Part shown: in pieces, positions 38,275 to 48,151 of the stretch
Layout of the letters: the number at the start of each line of letters is the position of its first letter
Position numbering within the stretch: position 1 is the first letter of the stretch
NCBI GenBank assembly: GCA_947501265.1
Contig: CANMVY010000001.1
Span: 1 to 64,000 of the forward strand
Source of the DNA: Bacteroidota bacterium
Lineage (GTDB): Bacteria > Bacteroidota > Bacteroidia > UBA7662 > CANHCV01
DNA: 64,000 bases
Reading direction: 5' to 3'
The notes under the pieces: generated by a model
What the model saw: only the letters and a program-made list of their open reading frames with translations
What the model was told of the DNA's origin: nothing
The model's database searches: none
Translations under genes and position numbers: made by a program

Positions 38275-39462
38275 TTAATCTAAGATTTCAGTTACCTGAC
38301 CAGCACCTACGGTACGGCCACCTTCACGAATTGCGAATTTCAAACCGATTTCCATAGCGATACTGTTGATCAAGTCAACGGTGATGGTCAAGTTGTCACC
38401 AGGCATAACCATTTCAGTACCAGCTGGCAAAGAAATTTCTCCAGTAACGTCGGTCGTACGGAAATAGAACTGAGGACGGTATTTGTTAAAGAATGGAGTA
38501 TGACGACCACCTTCTTCTTTTGACAATACGTAAACCTCAGCTTTGAATTTCATGTGAGGAGTTACAGAACCTGGTTTAACGATAACCATTCCACGACGGA
38601 TGTCGGTTTTCTCGATACCACGCAACAACAAACCTACGTTGTCACCGGCTTCACCGCGATCCAAGATCTTACGGAACATTTCAACACCAGTTACGGTAGA
38701 TTTCAAGTTTTCAGCACCCATACCAAGGATTTCTACAGGGTCACCAGAGTTGATAACACCACGCTCGATACGACCAGTTGCTACAGTTCCACGACCAGTG
38801 ATCGAGAAAACGTCTTCAACAGGCATCAAGAAATCTTTATCTACAGCACGAGGAGGAGTTGGGATGAAGCTATCAACAGCAGCCATCAACTCTTCAATTT
38901 TAGCAACCCACTGAGGCTCAGCATTCAAACCGCCCAAAGCAGATCCACGAATTACAGGAATATTGTCGCCATCGTACTTGTACTTAGACAACAACTCACG
39001 AACTTCCATTTCAACCAAGTCCAACAATTCCAAATCGTCAACCATATCCACTTTATTCATGAATACAACCAACTCAGGTACGTTTACCTGACGAGCCAAA
39101 AGGATGTGCTCACGAGTTTGAGGCATAGGACCGTCGGTAGCAGCTACCACGATGATTGCACCGTCCATTTGAGCAGCACCAGTAACCATGTTCTTAACGT
39201 AATCAGCGTGACCTGGACAGTCAACGTGAGCGTAGTGACGGTTAGCTGTTTCATACTCAACGTGAGCAGTGTTGATGGTGATACCGCGTTCTTTTTCTTC
39301 AGGAGCAGAGTCGATTGAAGAGAAATCACGCATTTGAGCCATACCTTTTTCAGCAAGGACTTTGGTAATGGCAGCGGTAAGCGTTGTTTTACCGTGGTCA
39401 ACGTGACCAATTGTACCAATGTTTACGTGTTCTTTGGTACGTTCAAATTTTTCTTTAGCCAT
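38275..39462 (-). CDS. tuf: Elongation factor Tu
   Basis: The 395-residue EF-Tu delivers aminoacyl-tRNA to the ribosome. G1 is GHVDHGKTT near residue 18, followed by the switch region, G3 DCPGHADYV and G4 NKVD. Domains 2 and 3 are complete to the end ([14 protein letters not shown]). It sits between a four-tRNA cluster upstream and tRNA-Trp-secE downstream, so it is probably co-transcribed with them. Codon use is strongly biased, as expected for high expression. Confidence 0.99.
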   Translation of the reverse strand: MAKEKFERTKEHVNIGTIGHVDHGKTTLTAAITKVLAEKGMAQMRDFSSIDSAPEEKERGITINTAHVEYETANRHYAHVDCPGHADYVKNMVTGAAQMDGAIIVVAATDGPMPQTREHILLARQVNVPELVVFMNKVDMVDDLELLDLVEMEVRELLSKYKYDGDNIPVIRGSALGGLNAEPQWVAKIEELMAAVDSFIPTPPRAVDKDFLMPVEDVFSITGRGTVATGRIERGVINSGDPVEILGMGAENLKSTVTGVEMFRKILDRGEAGDNVGLLLRGIEKTDIRRGMVIVKPGSVTPHMKFKAEVYVLSKEEGGRHTPFFNKYRPQFYFRTTDVTGEISLPAGTEMVMPGDNLTITVDLINSIAMEIGLKFAIREGGRTVGAGQVTEILD

Positions 39463-39500
39463 TTTAGGTTCAGTTTAGTTTGTTTTTTCTTTTTTTTTTG

Positions 39501-39572
<72 letters not shown>

Positions 39573-39584
39573 GATGAAAATTGG

Positions 39585-39657
39585 AGCGGAAGACGAGGTT
39601 CGAACTCGCGACCTATAGCTTGGAAGGCTATCGCTCTACCAACTGAGCTACTTCCGC
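39585..39657 (-). tRNA. tRNA-Gly(UCC)
   Basis: A 73-nt tRNA, minus strand. Acceptor GCGGAAG / CTTCCGC, anticodon loop cttccaa giving UCC, T-loop GTTCGAACC and discriminator U. Third in the tRNA cluster in reading order. Confidence 0.96.
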
Positions 39658-39677
39658 TTATTTTTCAACGCGTGGTG

Positions 39678-39762
39678 TGGTGGGGAAAGAAGGATTCGAA
39701 CCTCCGAAGTCGAAGACAGCAGATTTACAGTCTGCCCCATTTGGCCACTCTGGTATTTCCCC
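39678..39762 (-). tRNA. tRNA-Tyr(GUA)
   Basis: A class II tRNA, minus strand. Acceptor GGGGAAA / TTTCCCC, anticodon loop ctgtaaat giving GUA, a long variable arm, discriminator A and encoded CCA (39678-39680), unlike its neighbours. Confidence 0.96.
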
Positions 39763-39777
39763 GGTTTAGAACATTTG

Positions 39778-39851
39778 AGCCTCCAGTCGGATTCGAACCA
39801 ACGACCCCGAGATTACAAATCACGTGCTCTGGCCAACTGAGCTATGGAGGC
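39778..39851 (-). tRNA. tRNA-Thr(UGU)
   Basis: A 74-nt tRNA, minus strand. Acceptor GCCTCCA / TGGAGGC, anticodon loop tttgtaa giving UGU, T-loop GTTCGAATC and discriminator U. First tRNA of the tuf operon, 65 nt below a -7 promoter element. Confidence 0.96.
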
Positions 39852-39915
39852 AATTCCATTTGTTCACTCAAAGAACAATCCGCTTCGTTCGGAAAGTTCC
39901 TCCCGAAATGGATTG

Positions 39916-39923
39916 CAAAATTA
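39916..39923 (-). promoter_or_regulatory. -7 element upstream of the tRNA-tuf operon
   Basis: On the minus strand it reads taattttg (preceded by ta, so tataattttg), fitting TAnnTTTG, about 64 nt before the first tRNA. A TTG lies 12 nt upstream, shorter than the usual spacing. Confidence 0.45.
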
Positions 39924-39960
39924 TAACTCTTTTTCCAAAAAAAAAAGTACTTGCGAAAAT

Positions 39961-40260
39961 TTATCTTCCCATTTCTTTTTCTTTTGCTTTTTGAAGCTGC
40001 TTTCTCAAACTTTCAACGGCTAAATCTATGCTTTCTTCAAAGGAATTAGATTGTTCCTTGGCAAATAAGGTGTGTCCGGGTACGTTTAATTTTAATTCAG
40101 AAATTTTGTTTTCTTTTTCTTCCGACTTTTCCAATCGCAAATAAACATCGGCACTAACAACTTTCTGATTTACGTTTTCAAGTTTTGAAACTTTCTTTTC
40201 TACAAATTCCAGCAAAGCTCCGCTCGCTGAAAAATGAATGGATTGGGTGTTGATTTCCAT
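39961..40260 (-). CDS. hpf: Ribosome hibernation-promoting factor (short HPF/YfiA type)
   Basis: A 99-residue protein with the beta-alpha-beta-beta-beta-alpha pattern of S30AE/HPF. It shows HFSASGALLEFVEKKVSKLE, then a positively charged second helix with SFEESIDLAVESLRKQLQKA. It binds the 30S decoding centre in slow growth. It starts 3 bp after the recombinase gene stop, completing an rpsU-xerC-hpf operon seen across Bacteroidota. Confidence 0.92.
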   Translation of the reverse strand: MEINTQSIHFSASGALLEFVEKKVSKLENVNQKVVSADVYLRLEKSEEKENKISELKLNVPGHTLFAKEQSNSFEESIDLAVESLRKQLQKAKEKEMGR

Positions 40261-40263
40261 AAT

Positions 40264-41163
40264 TTATGCTTTAGGATGTTTCTTTTTGTACATGTCGCGC
40301 AATCGCTCAATAGATTGATGCGTATAAACCTGGGTAGCTGCCAAACTCGAGTGGCCCAATAATTCCTTAACCGCTGCCAGCTCAGCACCCTCATCGAGAA
40401 GATGGGTTGCAAATGCATGCCGAAATTGGTGGGGACCTTTTTTAGTAGAAGTAGTTACCATCGATAGTGATTCTCGAACAAATTGATAAACGTGTGAAAC
40501 GGTTAAAGAAGTGCCTTTCGGATGAAGAAAAACTTCATCACCCGTATACAACGGAAATTTCTCGTTCTTAATAGCAAGGTAACGTAAAATTTCTTTTTTC
40601 AAAAAATTTGTCATGGGAATTATGCGCTCTTTACCTCTTTTACCCAATACTTTTAGTTGACTTCCCGACAAATCCAGATCCTTTTGCTTCAATCCAACCA
40701 ATTCTGCACGTCGAACACCGGTAGAGTACAAAAAGGAACATAAAATTCTTTTTAAGGAGGATAGATAATCATCAACATCTTGAAACGCTTCAAATAATTT
40801 CTCCATGGTAACTTGGTCTACACCCTCGGCCAACTTCTTCGAAACTTTTGGCTTTTTAATTTTTTGAAGGGGATCCGTTGAAATCAATTGCTTTTTAAGT
40901 AAATACTTACTAAAGGATTGCAAGGAAGAAATTTTTCGATGAATGGTTTTGGGTTGGTTCCCCTTTTCCGATAAATAAACCATGTAAGCACGAAGGACGG
41001 TTAAATTCACCTCGGCAAACGAATGGATCTCAAATGCTTGTTGGATAAAAAAATAAAACTCGCGCAAATCCTGATGATAAGCGCGAGTTGTATGTATACT
41101 AAATCGTTTTTCGAATTGAAGGTATTCGATGAACGATTGAAGGTATGTTTCTTCAGCTTTCAC
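40264..41163 (-). CDS. xerC: Tyrosine recombinase, XerC/XerD type
   Basis: A 299-residue site-specific recombinase. It has an N-terminal SAM-like DNA-binding domain (about 1-90, LQSFIEYLQFEKRFSIHTT) and a catalytic domain with the R in YSTGVRRAELVGL, H-x-x-R in PHQFRHAFATHLLDEG, His in LLGHSSLAATQVYTH and the nucleophilic Tyr of that same segment. It resolves chromosome dimers at dif. It lies between rpsU and hpf, the housekeeping location, so it is not a mobile-element integrase. XerC versus XerD is not certain. Confidence 0.93.
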   Translation of the reverse strand: MKAEETYLQSFIEYLQFEKRFSIHTTRAYHQDLREFYFFIQQAFEIHSFAEVNLTVLRAYMVYLSEKGNQPKTIHRKISSLQSFSKYLLKKQLISTDPLQKIKKPKVSKKLAEGVDQVTMEKLFEAFQDVDDYLSSLKRILCSFLYSTGVRRAELVGLKQKDLDLSGSQLKVLGKRGKERIIPMTNFLKKEILRYLAIKNEKFPLYTGDEVFLHPKGTSLTVSHVYQFVRESLSMVTTSTKKGPHQFRHAFATHLLDEGAELAAVKELLGHSSLAATQVYTHQSIERLRDMYKKKHPKA

Positions 41164-41189
41164 GACGGAAAGCTACTATAAAAACTGGA

Positions 41190-41384
41190 TTAAATTCCAG
41201 CTTGTTGCTGCATTTTTTGACGGTAAGCAGCGCGAATGATACCTTGACGAGAGGTAATGGACTTTTTCTCAAAAGCTTGGCGAGAACGCAATTCTTTCAT
41301 TACGCCAACCTTTTCAAATTTCTTTTTGAAACGCTTAAGAGCGCGGTCGATGCTTTCACCTTCTTTTACTTCAATCAGAATCAT
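41190..41384 (-). CDS. rpsU: Ribosomal protein bS21
   Basis: A 64-residue basic protein with S21 signature [20 protein letters not shown] and the arginine-rich helix. It is a late-assembling small-subunit protein that in Bacteroidota helps sequester the 16S 3' tail. It begins the rpsU-xerC-hpf operon and has a well-formed promoter just upstream. Confidence 0.96.
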   Translation of the reverse strand: MILIEVKEGESIDRALKRFKKKFEKVGVMKELRSRQAFEKKSITSRQGIIRAAYRQKMQQQAGI

Positions 41385-41401
41385 AACAATATTTTGGATT
41401 G

Positions 41402-41431
41402 CAAAAATAACAAAGAATTTTTATTCCGCAA
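41402..41431 (-). promoter_or_regulatory. Promoter of the rpsU operon
   Basis: On the minus strand: TTG (41429-41431), 19 nt, then TATTTTTG (41402-41409). This is a close match to TTG-N17-23-TAnnTTTG, 17 nt before the rpsU ATG. Confidence 0.7.
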
Positions 41432-41441
41432 CCTTTAACAT

Positions 41442-41477
41442 AAAAAAAGTGGGAGCAAATGCCCCCACTTTTTTTTG
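41442..41477 (-). terminator. Terminator of the giant type A protein gene
   Basis: Stem agtgggagc / gcccccact (one mismatch) with loop aaat, flanked by seven A and eight T. It is placed 16 bp past the stop at 41493 and before the rpsU promoter. Confidence 0.88.
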
Positions 41478-41492
41478 ATTGGAATAATCCGA

Positions 41493-44400
41493 TTATTTGA
41501 TGGTTAGTTTTTGTACAAACTCACCATTTTCAGAAGATACTTTCAACAAGTACAATCCGTTAGCAATCTGATTCAATCCAAGAGTAATCAATTGATTTGG
41601 ATTCTCAAACGACCAAGTTTGAACCATCTTGCCATCCAAACCTGTAAGAACTACTTGAACATTTCCTTTTACTTCTTGTGCAAAGGCAATGTTACAAACA
41701 TCTTTGGTTGGGTTAGGGTAAATGTTCAATCCTTTGAAGTTTGAAGCCAATGAAGTTCCTTTGCTCATCACACGTACTTCTGGTGAAGTAGAGAACAATC
41801 CGTGAAGATCGTTCATGCGAACGCGGAATTCATCGCCATTGTTTGCGCTAACGGTAGCGGAATAAACATCCATAGATTGGCGGTTTGCGTTTCCGTTCAC
41901 CTGACCAACAACTACCCAGTTCGTACCTACAAGTTTTTCAACGAAGAAACGAGCATTGGTAAATTCTTCAGCAACTTTCCAAGATACTTCAGCAAAACTT
42001 CCTTTTTGAGAAGCTTCTACTTGGTACCACTCAGAAGAGATCGGGAAAATTGATTCATCGGTAGTTTCCATAGCACGTGGAGCTACTGCCAAACGAGCTT
42101 GTGGTCCACCTTGAAGCGTGGTAGTATTTCCAATTCTTCCAACAAACGCATCATTGGTAGTTCCTGCAGCGCTTAATGAAACGTTCATGATGGTAGCTGA
42201 CCCTTTGTATGTACCTGTGAAATAAGGAGTACCTACATTGGATGCCGCTACACCATTGGTCATTTCATAGTCTGCACCTGAGGTTTTTGAAATAAAGCGA
42301 GGGTTTCCACTAGCGTCAATACTAGAAACGAAACCATCTCCCAAAGAACTTCCAGCAATGATGTGTCCGAAGAAATTGGAGTTGTTTTGTGCGAATCCAG
42401 ATACAAGTAAATTAGAACCCTGATTTACCATTCCAGTTGTGAAGTCTTCACCTGCACCACCTGAAACTTTTATAGATTCATAAACACCAGAAGAATTCCA
42501 TTTAGCGAAGAACAAATCACGACCGCCTACGCTAGGCAACAAGTTTCTTGCAATAGAACCACGAGATCCAATTCCTAGGTCAAAAGTACCCAATACGCAA
42601 ACATTACCGCTTCCATCGATGGCAACATGATTACCAATTTCAGAACCAGAACCAGTTAAGGAACGAGCCCAAGAAAGTGCACCAGCAGAAGTTAGTTTTG
42701 CAACAAACATATCGTAAATACCAGCAGATCCAAGTCCGAACGGTCCTAAAATATCTTTGTTGTTACACAAACCACCTGTTACATAAATGTTACCTGATGC
42801 ATCGGAAGTAATTCCACGCAAAACGTCAGCTTGAGCACCAGGACTGCTGTAAACCCAATTAGAAGCACCAGTAGTACCATCAAATTGAGCAACATAGATA
42901 TCAAGGTCACCGCCAGAGGTAGTGTTGGTCGCATCAATAACCATGGTGCCATTGAACGTTCCACCAAGGCTAACGCTGTTAGAGGATGAGGTATAAAGAA
43001 GTCCTACAACGGTTTCACTTCCTGTTCCACCAAAACGGCGGGCCCAAGTAAGAACCCCAGATGGATTGAATTTTGCAACAAAACCATCTGAAGATCCAAG
43101 GCCTGTTAAGTTAACAGAACCAATTTTCATGGATGTTGAAAATTGACCAGCAATAAAGATGTTACCAGAATTATCAAATGCAATACCGGTAATACGTTCT
43201 GTTCCCAAACCGGTTAAAGCACGAGTCCAAACTGGATTTCCTAAGGTATCGTATTTGGCTAAATAACCTTCTTCGGTGTTACCTCCTTTTAAGGTATCAT
43301 TTCCAATGATTAACGTTCCACGGAAGGTACCAGCGGTGTAAACAACGTTATTTTGATCATAAGCAATAGTAGTACCGTTTTCATTACCAGCAGCTCCAGA
43401 AAGGTTATTAACCCATGAAGCATTCTGAGTAACCCCAATGTTGTAAACCGTTAAAGCAGTGGTGTCGTTTCCACGGTTGATTTCACTTCCAAAAGTAGTG
43501 TAGGCACGAAGTACCAAAGCGCCAGAATTGGTTGAAGTCCAAGGAGTAGTCATCGTTACATTAACAGAACCGCCAACAGGCACATTTGATAATGGGAAAG
43601 ATTGCGTAGTTTTTACTGTACCGTTTTCAGAAAGGGTAACATTCGCGGCACCATTGTAAGCGATAGGACCAAAGTTCTTAATGGTTACGTTAACGGTTGA
43701 TGGTAAATTGTAGTTACCATTTGCTCCTCCCGAAAGTGTTAAAGATGTAACCCCTAAATCACGAGCCGTTGAATCATACAAACACAAAGAAAAGGCTCCT
43801 GTAGCAGTTCCATTGTAATCAGTCACACGAACGCGAATGGTATCTCCTGGAGTTAAAGCAGTAAGAATTAATCGGCTGTGGCCAGTTCCGCCAACTGCGT
43901 CATCATCATTACATCCTACAGATGTAAGAGTACCAGCACATGTACCGGTATATGCATTAACTACGGGATCAGTAAGGAATGAACCGGTTACTTGACTAGT
44001 ACGAACAACAAAACGACCTGATCCAGGAACAACAGTTTTGTACCAAACATCAACATTTCCAGATGTAGCAGTTCCGCAAGAAATCGTTCCACCGGTAGTA
44101 GATGTAGTTGCACCTATATTCTTAGTAAGAACATTATTTGTACAAGTAGTATTCAATGTTACAGGAATGAAAGAGGCTCCAGCACAATCATCGTTACTTG
44201 GTTTCGTAGAAACAGAAATTGGTCCTACCCAAGTTGATGTTCCAAATCCTGATAAACATTCTGCACGTGCATAAATGGAATACGTTGTTCCAGGTTGCAA
44301 ACTGTTGATGGTGTAGCTTGAAGCATTCAATGGAGAATTAACGGTTGGATTAGTTGTTGAGGTTGGAGCAGAAATATTTGTACCGTAGAAAAAGTTCATT

Positions 44401-47400
44401 CTTCTGAAACGAGCTGGTGACAAATTAACCCAATTGTTCGCAATATTGGTAGAACCAGCAACAGAAGCAAAACTTCCAGGGGCTGGACATGGCAACAAAC
44501 GGTACAATGAAATAGAATCAATGACTAAATCTTCACTGTTTAAATCATTTCCACCAAACAAATGGTACGTTAAATAGTATGTTCCTGTTGGCTTATTCCA
44601 AGTGAATGAGTCAACTCGGTAAGTACATGTAGTTCCAGTTACAGAGAAAGATGGACGAATGGTATCGAACGTGGTGCTACCGCTTTGCGAAGTGGAGAAT
44701 CCTACTCGCATTTGTGGTGCATTGGTCCAAGGAGCGCTAACTGAAATGAAGTTACCTAGAGCATAATCATTACCATTAACCAACGTTACGCAACGGGTAT
44801 AGAAGATATCATTTTGGGTAGTAGAACCTGAAGTTGGGCTAAACCACATGCTCTTTCCACCTTGACAAGCACCGAAAGTTTGATTTCCGAAAATATTTCG
44901 AACGGTTACGATCACATCGTTATTCAAATCATAAACCTTCCAACCAATAGGCAATCCAGCTGATGTTTCGAAATCTTCAGTCATCGCACTTGTTCCTAAG
45001 TCAATCGGAAGCGTGTTGTGCGCAACATATCCAGAGAAGATATTATCAATTGGATTTTCATCCCCAGAGCGATTTACATTGAAATTGAAGGTATACTGAC
45101 CACCGGTAGACATGTTCGCAACTGGCATGGTGATGTCTTTGGTAGCGAAAGGCTGGATGGTATCCAAATTGGTTGCGTTATACACCCCAGCACCAGTGCG
45201 AGCACCAGAGAAGCTATATGAAACAGAGAAGTTACCAATAATTGGATTAACACCACTATTTTTCAAACGAACCGTAACAGGTGTAGTTGTAGATAATGCG
45301 CAACCTGTTTCAGGAGAAACCACCGATTGGAAAGTAATGTCGTTGTTATTAACGCGACGGATAGTAATATCATCAATGTTCAGTGGATACAATGTACCGC
45401 CGGTGCTTCCTTGGTTATAATTGAAAGTCAAGAAGTAACTTCCAGATGTAGTTGCCGTGAAATAACCGGTATACGTTTGACAAGAAGAAGTGAAGTTAGC
45501 AACCGAATCCTGATTGAAAACAAATGAATTTGCATTTTGTGAGTTGGAGAATCCGAACAACACCCTAGGTTGAATAGGCCACAAATTCACAGAAGAAGCT
45601 TTATAACCGAATGTCAATTCGTAGGTCTTTCCAGCTTCCATGCTGAAACAATTGGAGAAAACCCACTCATTTTGAGTTGTCTTGTCGCTTGTAACAACCA
45701 ACGCATTGGTACCGTTACAGCTAAACTGGCCCGTTCCTCCGGTATTGTTTTGCCACATGTTTGCATAGTTTCCAGATCCTAGAATTACGGCATCATTCCT
45801 TTCGTCGAACGTGTACCAACCACTTGGCAAACGACCACCTAAACCTTCAAAGCTCTGAGTGTACGTTGATGTTAACGCCGTAGAAGCGTTATTGATGGTT
45901 GAACCGTAACCAATGTTGTTCGAAGTTTTTGGATCGGCGCCCAAATTGGTACGCACTTCAATAAATTTCGTTCCAACGCCGTTTAAATTAATTGAAACAG
46001 TGTGGTTAACCGAAGCTCCGGCTGAGATGCTACCAACATACGAAGTGGTATTTACCCATGAACCGTTGTTTACACGGTACTGCATCGGAACAGTTCCGGA
46101 AAATGCAGATCCTGAAAAATTAGAAACCGTAACACTCAACACTTCAATTGCTCCCAAATTACATCCTGTATTGGGAATATTCACCGCTGTAACACCCAAA
46201 TCATTGTTAGCTCCGCTTACCAAACGAATGGAATCAACCAAGAAATAATAAGCATTGGCATTGAAAGCCTCGGCAACGGTAGGTGCCGTTGGACCATCGT
46301 TTGCAAAAATAGCTAAAACAATTTCCTGTCCTGCGTAAGCGGACAAGGGCACTGAGTAGTTACGGAAAGTTGGAGTTAAATACTGACCACGGGTAATATT
46401 GAACAAATTTGACCATGAAACTCCGCAGTTGGTTGAAACCATTACGGCAACGGTATCATCGGTATGCATGGAATCGGCAAGTACCAAGGATGAAAAATCA
46501 GAAATAGCTGCAGAAAATTCGAAAACATCTCCAGTAGCTGGAGTAAATACAGGACCAACTAACCAATCTTTTCTTTTGGTATCGGCAAATCCAACCTGAA
46601 TAGGGGTTCCCAAAGCAATGGCCGCAGAGTTATTCCCAGTACCATTAAAATTCGGTGCAGTTAACCAGTTGGCGGTATATCCAGTTGGAGTTGATCCAGA
46701 ACCTTCTCTCCATTTGCGATTGGAGACCGTTTGGAAATGTAAATTAGCTCCGTTGTAATTGGTAAAGTCTTGGTTAAAAGGACCACCGTTGGCGTAAAGA
46801 ACATCACGTGAATACGTTGCAGAGTCATTACAAGCTTTCTGGTCAACCCCAGCCACAGCATTAACACTGAATCCGAAACGGTAAGTAGTATCATTGATTA
46901 AGTCATAGGTATTGGACAAGGCAACCGTAAGGTTAGCATTGGGAGCCAATGTTCCAGTATTAATGGTTACCGGAGTGAAAATTTGAGCATTGGAACCAGC
47001 CGCAGAACCTCGAACTTCAACCGGATTGGTTGCAAAGTTCCAAGTAGCAGTTCCGGTATTGCGAATGACTGTTGAAATGGTTTTACCATATCCAGCCCAA
47101 CAACCTGTGGCAACTGGGGTCATTGCATTGATGGATAAATCGGCAGCCACGCTGGAAGGTGCAGTGTAAGCAACTTGAATGGTAGGAACGTAGGTACGGT
47201 TGTTACCAATTGCGGTTGGTAAAGCAGTACTACTAATACCTATTCCGTAATTGGCCGTTGTAGAACCCAAATATCCTGCTGCAGGAAGGCTTCCTCCTGG
47301 TGACAAACCCCATTGGATACCCGTAGTAGAAGCTGTTAAAAAGCCGGTAGTTACGCCTCCATTGATCGACAATTCAACGAACACTTCCACATTTCCACCT

Positions 47401-47855
47401 GTGTAACTAAAATTGGTTGAAAAGGGGAAAGCGATGTAACCAGTTGATGAACTTAAGGTCTGGGTCAAGTTTTGGTATACCAAAGTAGCACCTGTTGTGC
47501 TCCAACTGGTAGAAGCTGTAGCTTGAGTGGTGTTTCGCATATAAATGCGGTACGTAAAGCTTTTTCCTGCTGCAGTTGCAACCGCAGTATTTTTCCAAAA
47601 AGACAATGAACTAATGGTTCCACAAGTTACAATGTTGTTGGTAGCTAAATCACTGGCTTGGTAAATGAAACTGGAACGGCTAAACAATGCACCTGGATTG
47701 GTGGCGTTTAAGTAAACCGGTCCAATGGTAGAAACCAAGGAGAGTGGTCCTCCCAGCGTTACCGTTGTTTGAGCTTGAGAACCTGTTGCTCCCAAGATGG
47801 CCAAGAACAGCCCTAACCAGGACCATAATCGACGTTTTCTTTCGTGTTTTTTCAT
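41493..47855 (-). CDS. Giant secreted protein with T9SS type A sorting domain
   Basis: A 2120-residue protein with signal peptide about 1-28 (ending GATGSQA). In order it shows an N-terminal lectin-like region, a CARDB-like domain (about 240-350) and three choice-of-anchor J-like segments beginning near 365, 665 (QSFEGLGGRLPSGWYTFDE) and 958. A fibronectin III-like segment lies near 1180 (LQPGTTYSIYARAECL). SBBP beta-propeller repeats (FDNSGNIFIAGQF style) span about 1500-1890. The Por secretion sorting domain is at about 2046-2120 (LNIYPNPTKDVCNIAF). It is exported by the type IX system to the cell surface and is probably an adhesin. It has its own promoter and terminator. Confidence 0.93.
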   Translation of the reverse strand: MKKHERKRRLWSWLGLFLAILGATGSQAQTTVTLGGPLSLVSTIGPVYLNATNPGALFSRSSFIYQASDLATNNIVTCGTISSLSFWKNTAVATAAGKSFTYRIYMRNTTQATASTSWSTTGATLVYQNLTQTLSSSTGYIAFPFSTNFSYTGGNVEVFVELSINGGVTTGFLTASTTGIQWGLSPGGSLPAAGYLGSTTANYGIGISSTALPTAIGNNRTYVPTIQVAYTAPSSVAADLSINAMTPVATGCWAGYGKTISTVIRNTGTATWNFATNPVEVRGSAAGSNAQIFTPVTINTGTLAPNANLTVALSNTYDLINDTTYRFGFSVNAVAGVDQKACNDSATYSRDVLYANGGPFNQDFTNYNGANLHFQTVSNRKWREGSGSTPTGYTANWLTAPNFNGTGNNSAAIALGTPIQVGFADTKRKDWLVGPVFTPATGDVFEFSAAISDFSSLVLADSMHTDDTVAVMVSTNCGVSWSNLFNITRGQYLTPTFRNYSVPLSAYAGQEIVLAIFANDGPTAPTVAEAFNANAYYFLVDSIRLVSGANNDLGVTAVNIPNTGCNLGAIEVLSVTVSNFSGSAFSGTVPMQYRVNNGSWVNTTSYVGSISAGASVNHTVSINLNGVGTKFIEVRTNLGADPKTSNNIGYGSTINNASTALTSTYTQSFEGLGGRLPSGWYTFDERNDAVILGSGNYANMWQNNTGGTGQFSCNGTNALVVTSDKTTQNEWVFSNCFSMEAGKTYELTFGYKASSVNLWPIQPRVLFGFSNSQNANSFVFNQDSVANFTSSCQTYTGYFTATTSGSYFLTFNYNQGSTGGTLYPLNIDDITIRRVNNNDITFQSVVSPETGCALSTTTPVTVRLKNSGVNPIIGNFSVSYSFSGARTGAGVYNATNLDTIQPFATKDITMPVANMSTGGQYTFNFNVNRSGDENPIDNIFSGYVAHNTLPIDLGTSAMTEDFETSAGLPIGWKVYDLNNDVIVTVRNIFGNQTFGACQGGKSMWFSPTSGSTTQNDIFYTRCVTLVNGNDYALGNFISVSAPWTNAPQMRVGFSTSQSGSTTFDTIRPSFSVTGTTCTYRVDSFTWNKPTGTYYLTYHLFGGNDLNSEDLVIDSISLYRLLPCPAPGSFASVAGSTNIANNWVNLSPARFRRMNFFYGTNISAPTSTTNPTVNSPLNASSYTINSLQPGTTYSIYARAECLSGFGTSTWVGPISVSTKPSNDDCAGASFIPVTLNTTCTNNVLTKNIGATTSTTGGTISCGTATSGNVDVWYKTVVPGSGRFVVRTSQVTGSFLTDPVVNAYTGTCAGTLTSVGCNDDDAVGGTGHSRLILTALTPGDTIRVRVTDYNGTATGAFSLCLYDSTARDLGVTSLTLSGGANGNYNLPSTVNVTIKNFGPIAYNGAANVTLSENGTVKTTQSFPLSNVPVGGSVNVTMTTPWTSTNSGALVLRAYTTFGSEINRGNDTTALTVYNIGVTQNASWVNNLSGAAGNENGTTIAYDQNNVVYTAGTFRGTLIIGNDTLKGGNTEEGYLAKYDTLGNPVWTRALTGLGTERITGIAFDNSGNIFIAGQFSTSMKIGSVNLTGLGSSDGFVAKFNPSGVLTWARRFGGTGSETVVGLLYTSSSNSVSLGGTFNGTMVIDATNTTSGGDLDIYVAQFDGTTGASNWVYSSPGAQADVLRGITSDASGNIYVTGGLCNNKDILGPFGLGSAGIYDMFVAKLTSAGALSWARSLTGSGSEIGNHVAIDGSGNVCVLGTFDLGIGSRGSIARNLLPSVGGRDLFFAKWNSSGVYESIKVSGGAGEDFTTGMVNQGSNLLVSGFAQNNSNFFGHIIAGSSLGDGFVSSIDASGNPRFISKTSGADYEMTNGVAASNVGTPYFTGTYKGSATIMNVSLSAAGTTNDAFVGRIGNTTTLQGGPQARLAVAPRAMETTDESIFPISSEWYQVEASQKGSFAEVSWKVAEEFTNARFFVEKLVGTNWVVVGQVNGNANRQSMDVYSATVSANNGDEFRVRMNDLHGLFSTSPEVRVMSKGTSLASNFKGLNIYPNPTKDVCNIAFAQEVKGNVQVVLTGLDGKMVQTWSFENPNQLITLGLNQIANGLYLLKVSSENGEFVQKLTIK

Positions 47856-47887
47856 AAAAATTGGTTTAGTTTAAGTTTCGTAATTAG

Positions 47888-47916
47888 CAAACTTAACAAA
47901 AATTAAATGAGTTCAA
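47888..47916 (-). promoter_or_regulatory. Promoter of the giant type A protein gene
   Basis: On the minus strand: TTG (47914-47916), 18 nt, TAAGTTTG (47888-47895). This is an excellent match to the flavobacterial consensus, 32 nt before the ATG at 47855. Confidence 0.7.
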
Positions 47917-48126
47917 CCCCTTACCATTTATAATTGCGTTTTTGGAATATTATTTTCGTTTCAAAGCAACATTCAACCTTCCAAAAAAAAACAAAAAAAT
48001 TAATAAAATTTTGACTTGCAGTTATTTATGAATTACTAACAAAAAACGTACAATTTTTTCAACACTCTGAAATCCAATTCTTTACACCCTACCATTTAAG
48101 GAGTATGCGATAATCGCAGAATTTCT

Positions 48127-48134
48127 TACCTTTG
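48127..48134 (+). promoter_or_regulatory. -7 element upstream of purL
   Basis: tacctttg matches TAnnTTTG exactly, 17 nt before the purL ATG. No clear -33 TTG. No purine riboswitch or PurR-like site was recognised in the 296-bp gap. Confidence 0.5.
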
Positions 48135-48151
48135 TCATTAAAAAAATACCC

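Noticed and set aside
38554-39318. 254-codon plus-strand frame opposite tuf
   Set aside because: It is a long antisense shadow caused by the strong codon bias of tuf, with no start context or family resemblance.
40264-41163. Phage or island integrase
   Set aside because: The tyrosine recombinase lies in the conserved rpsU-xerC-hpf operon, its housekeeping site in Bacteroidota.
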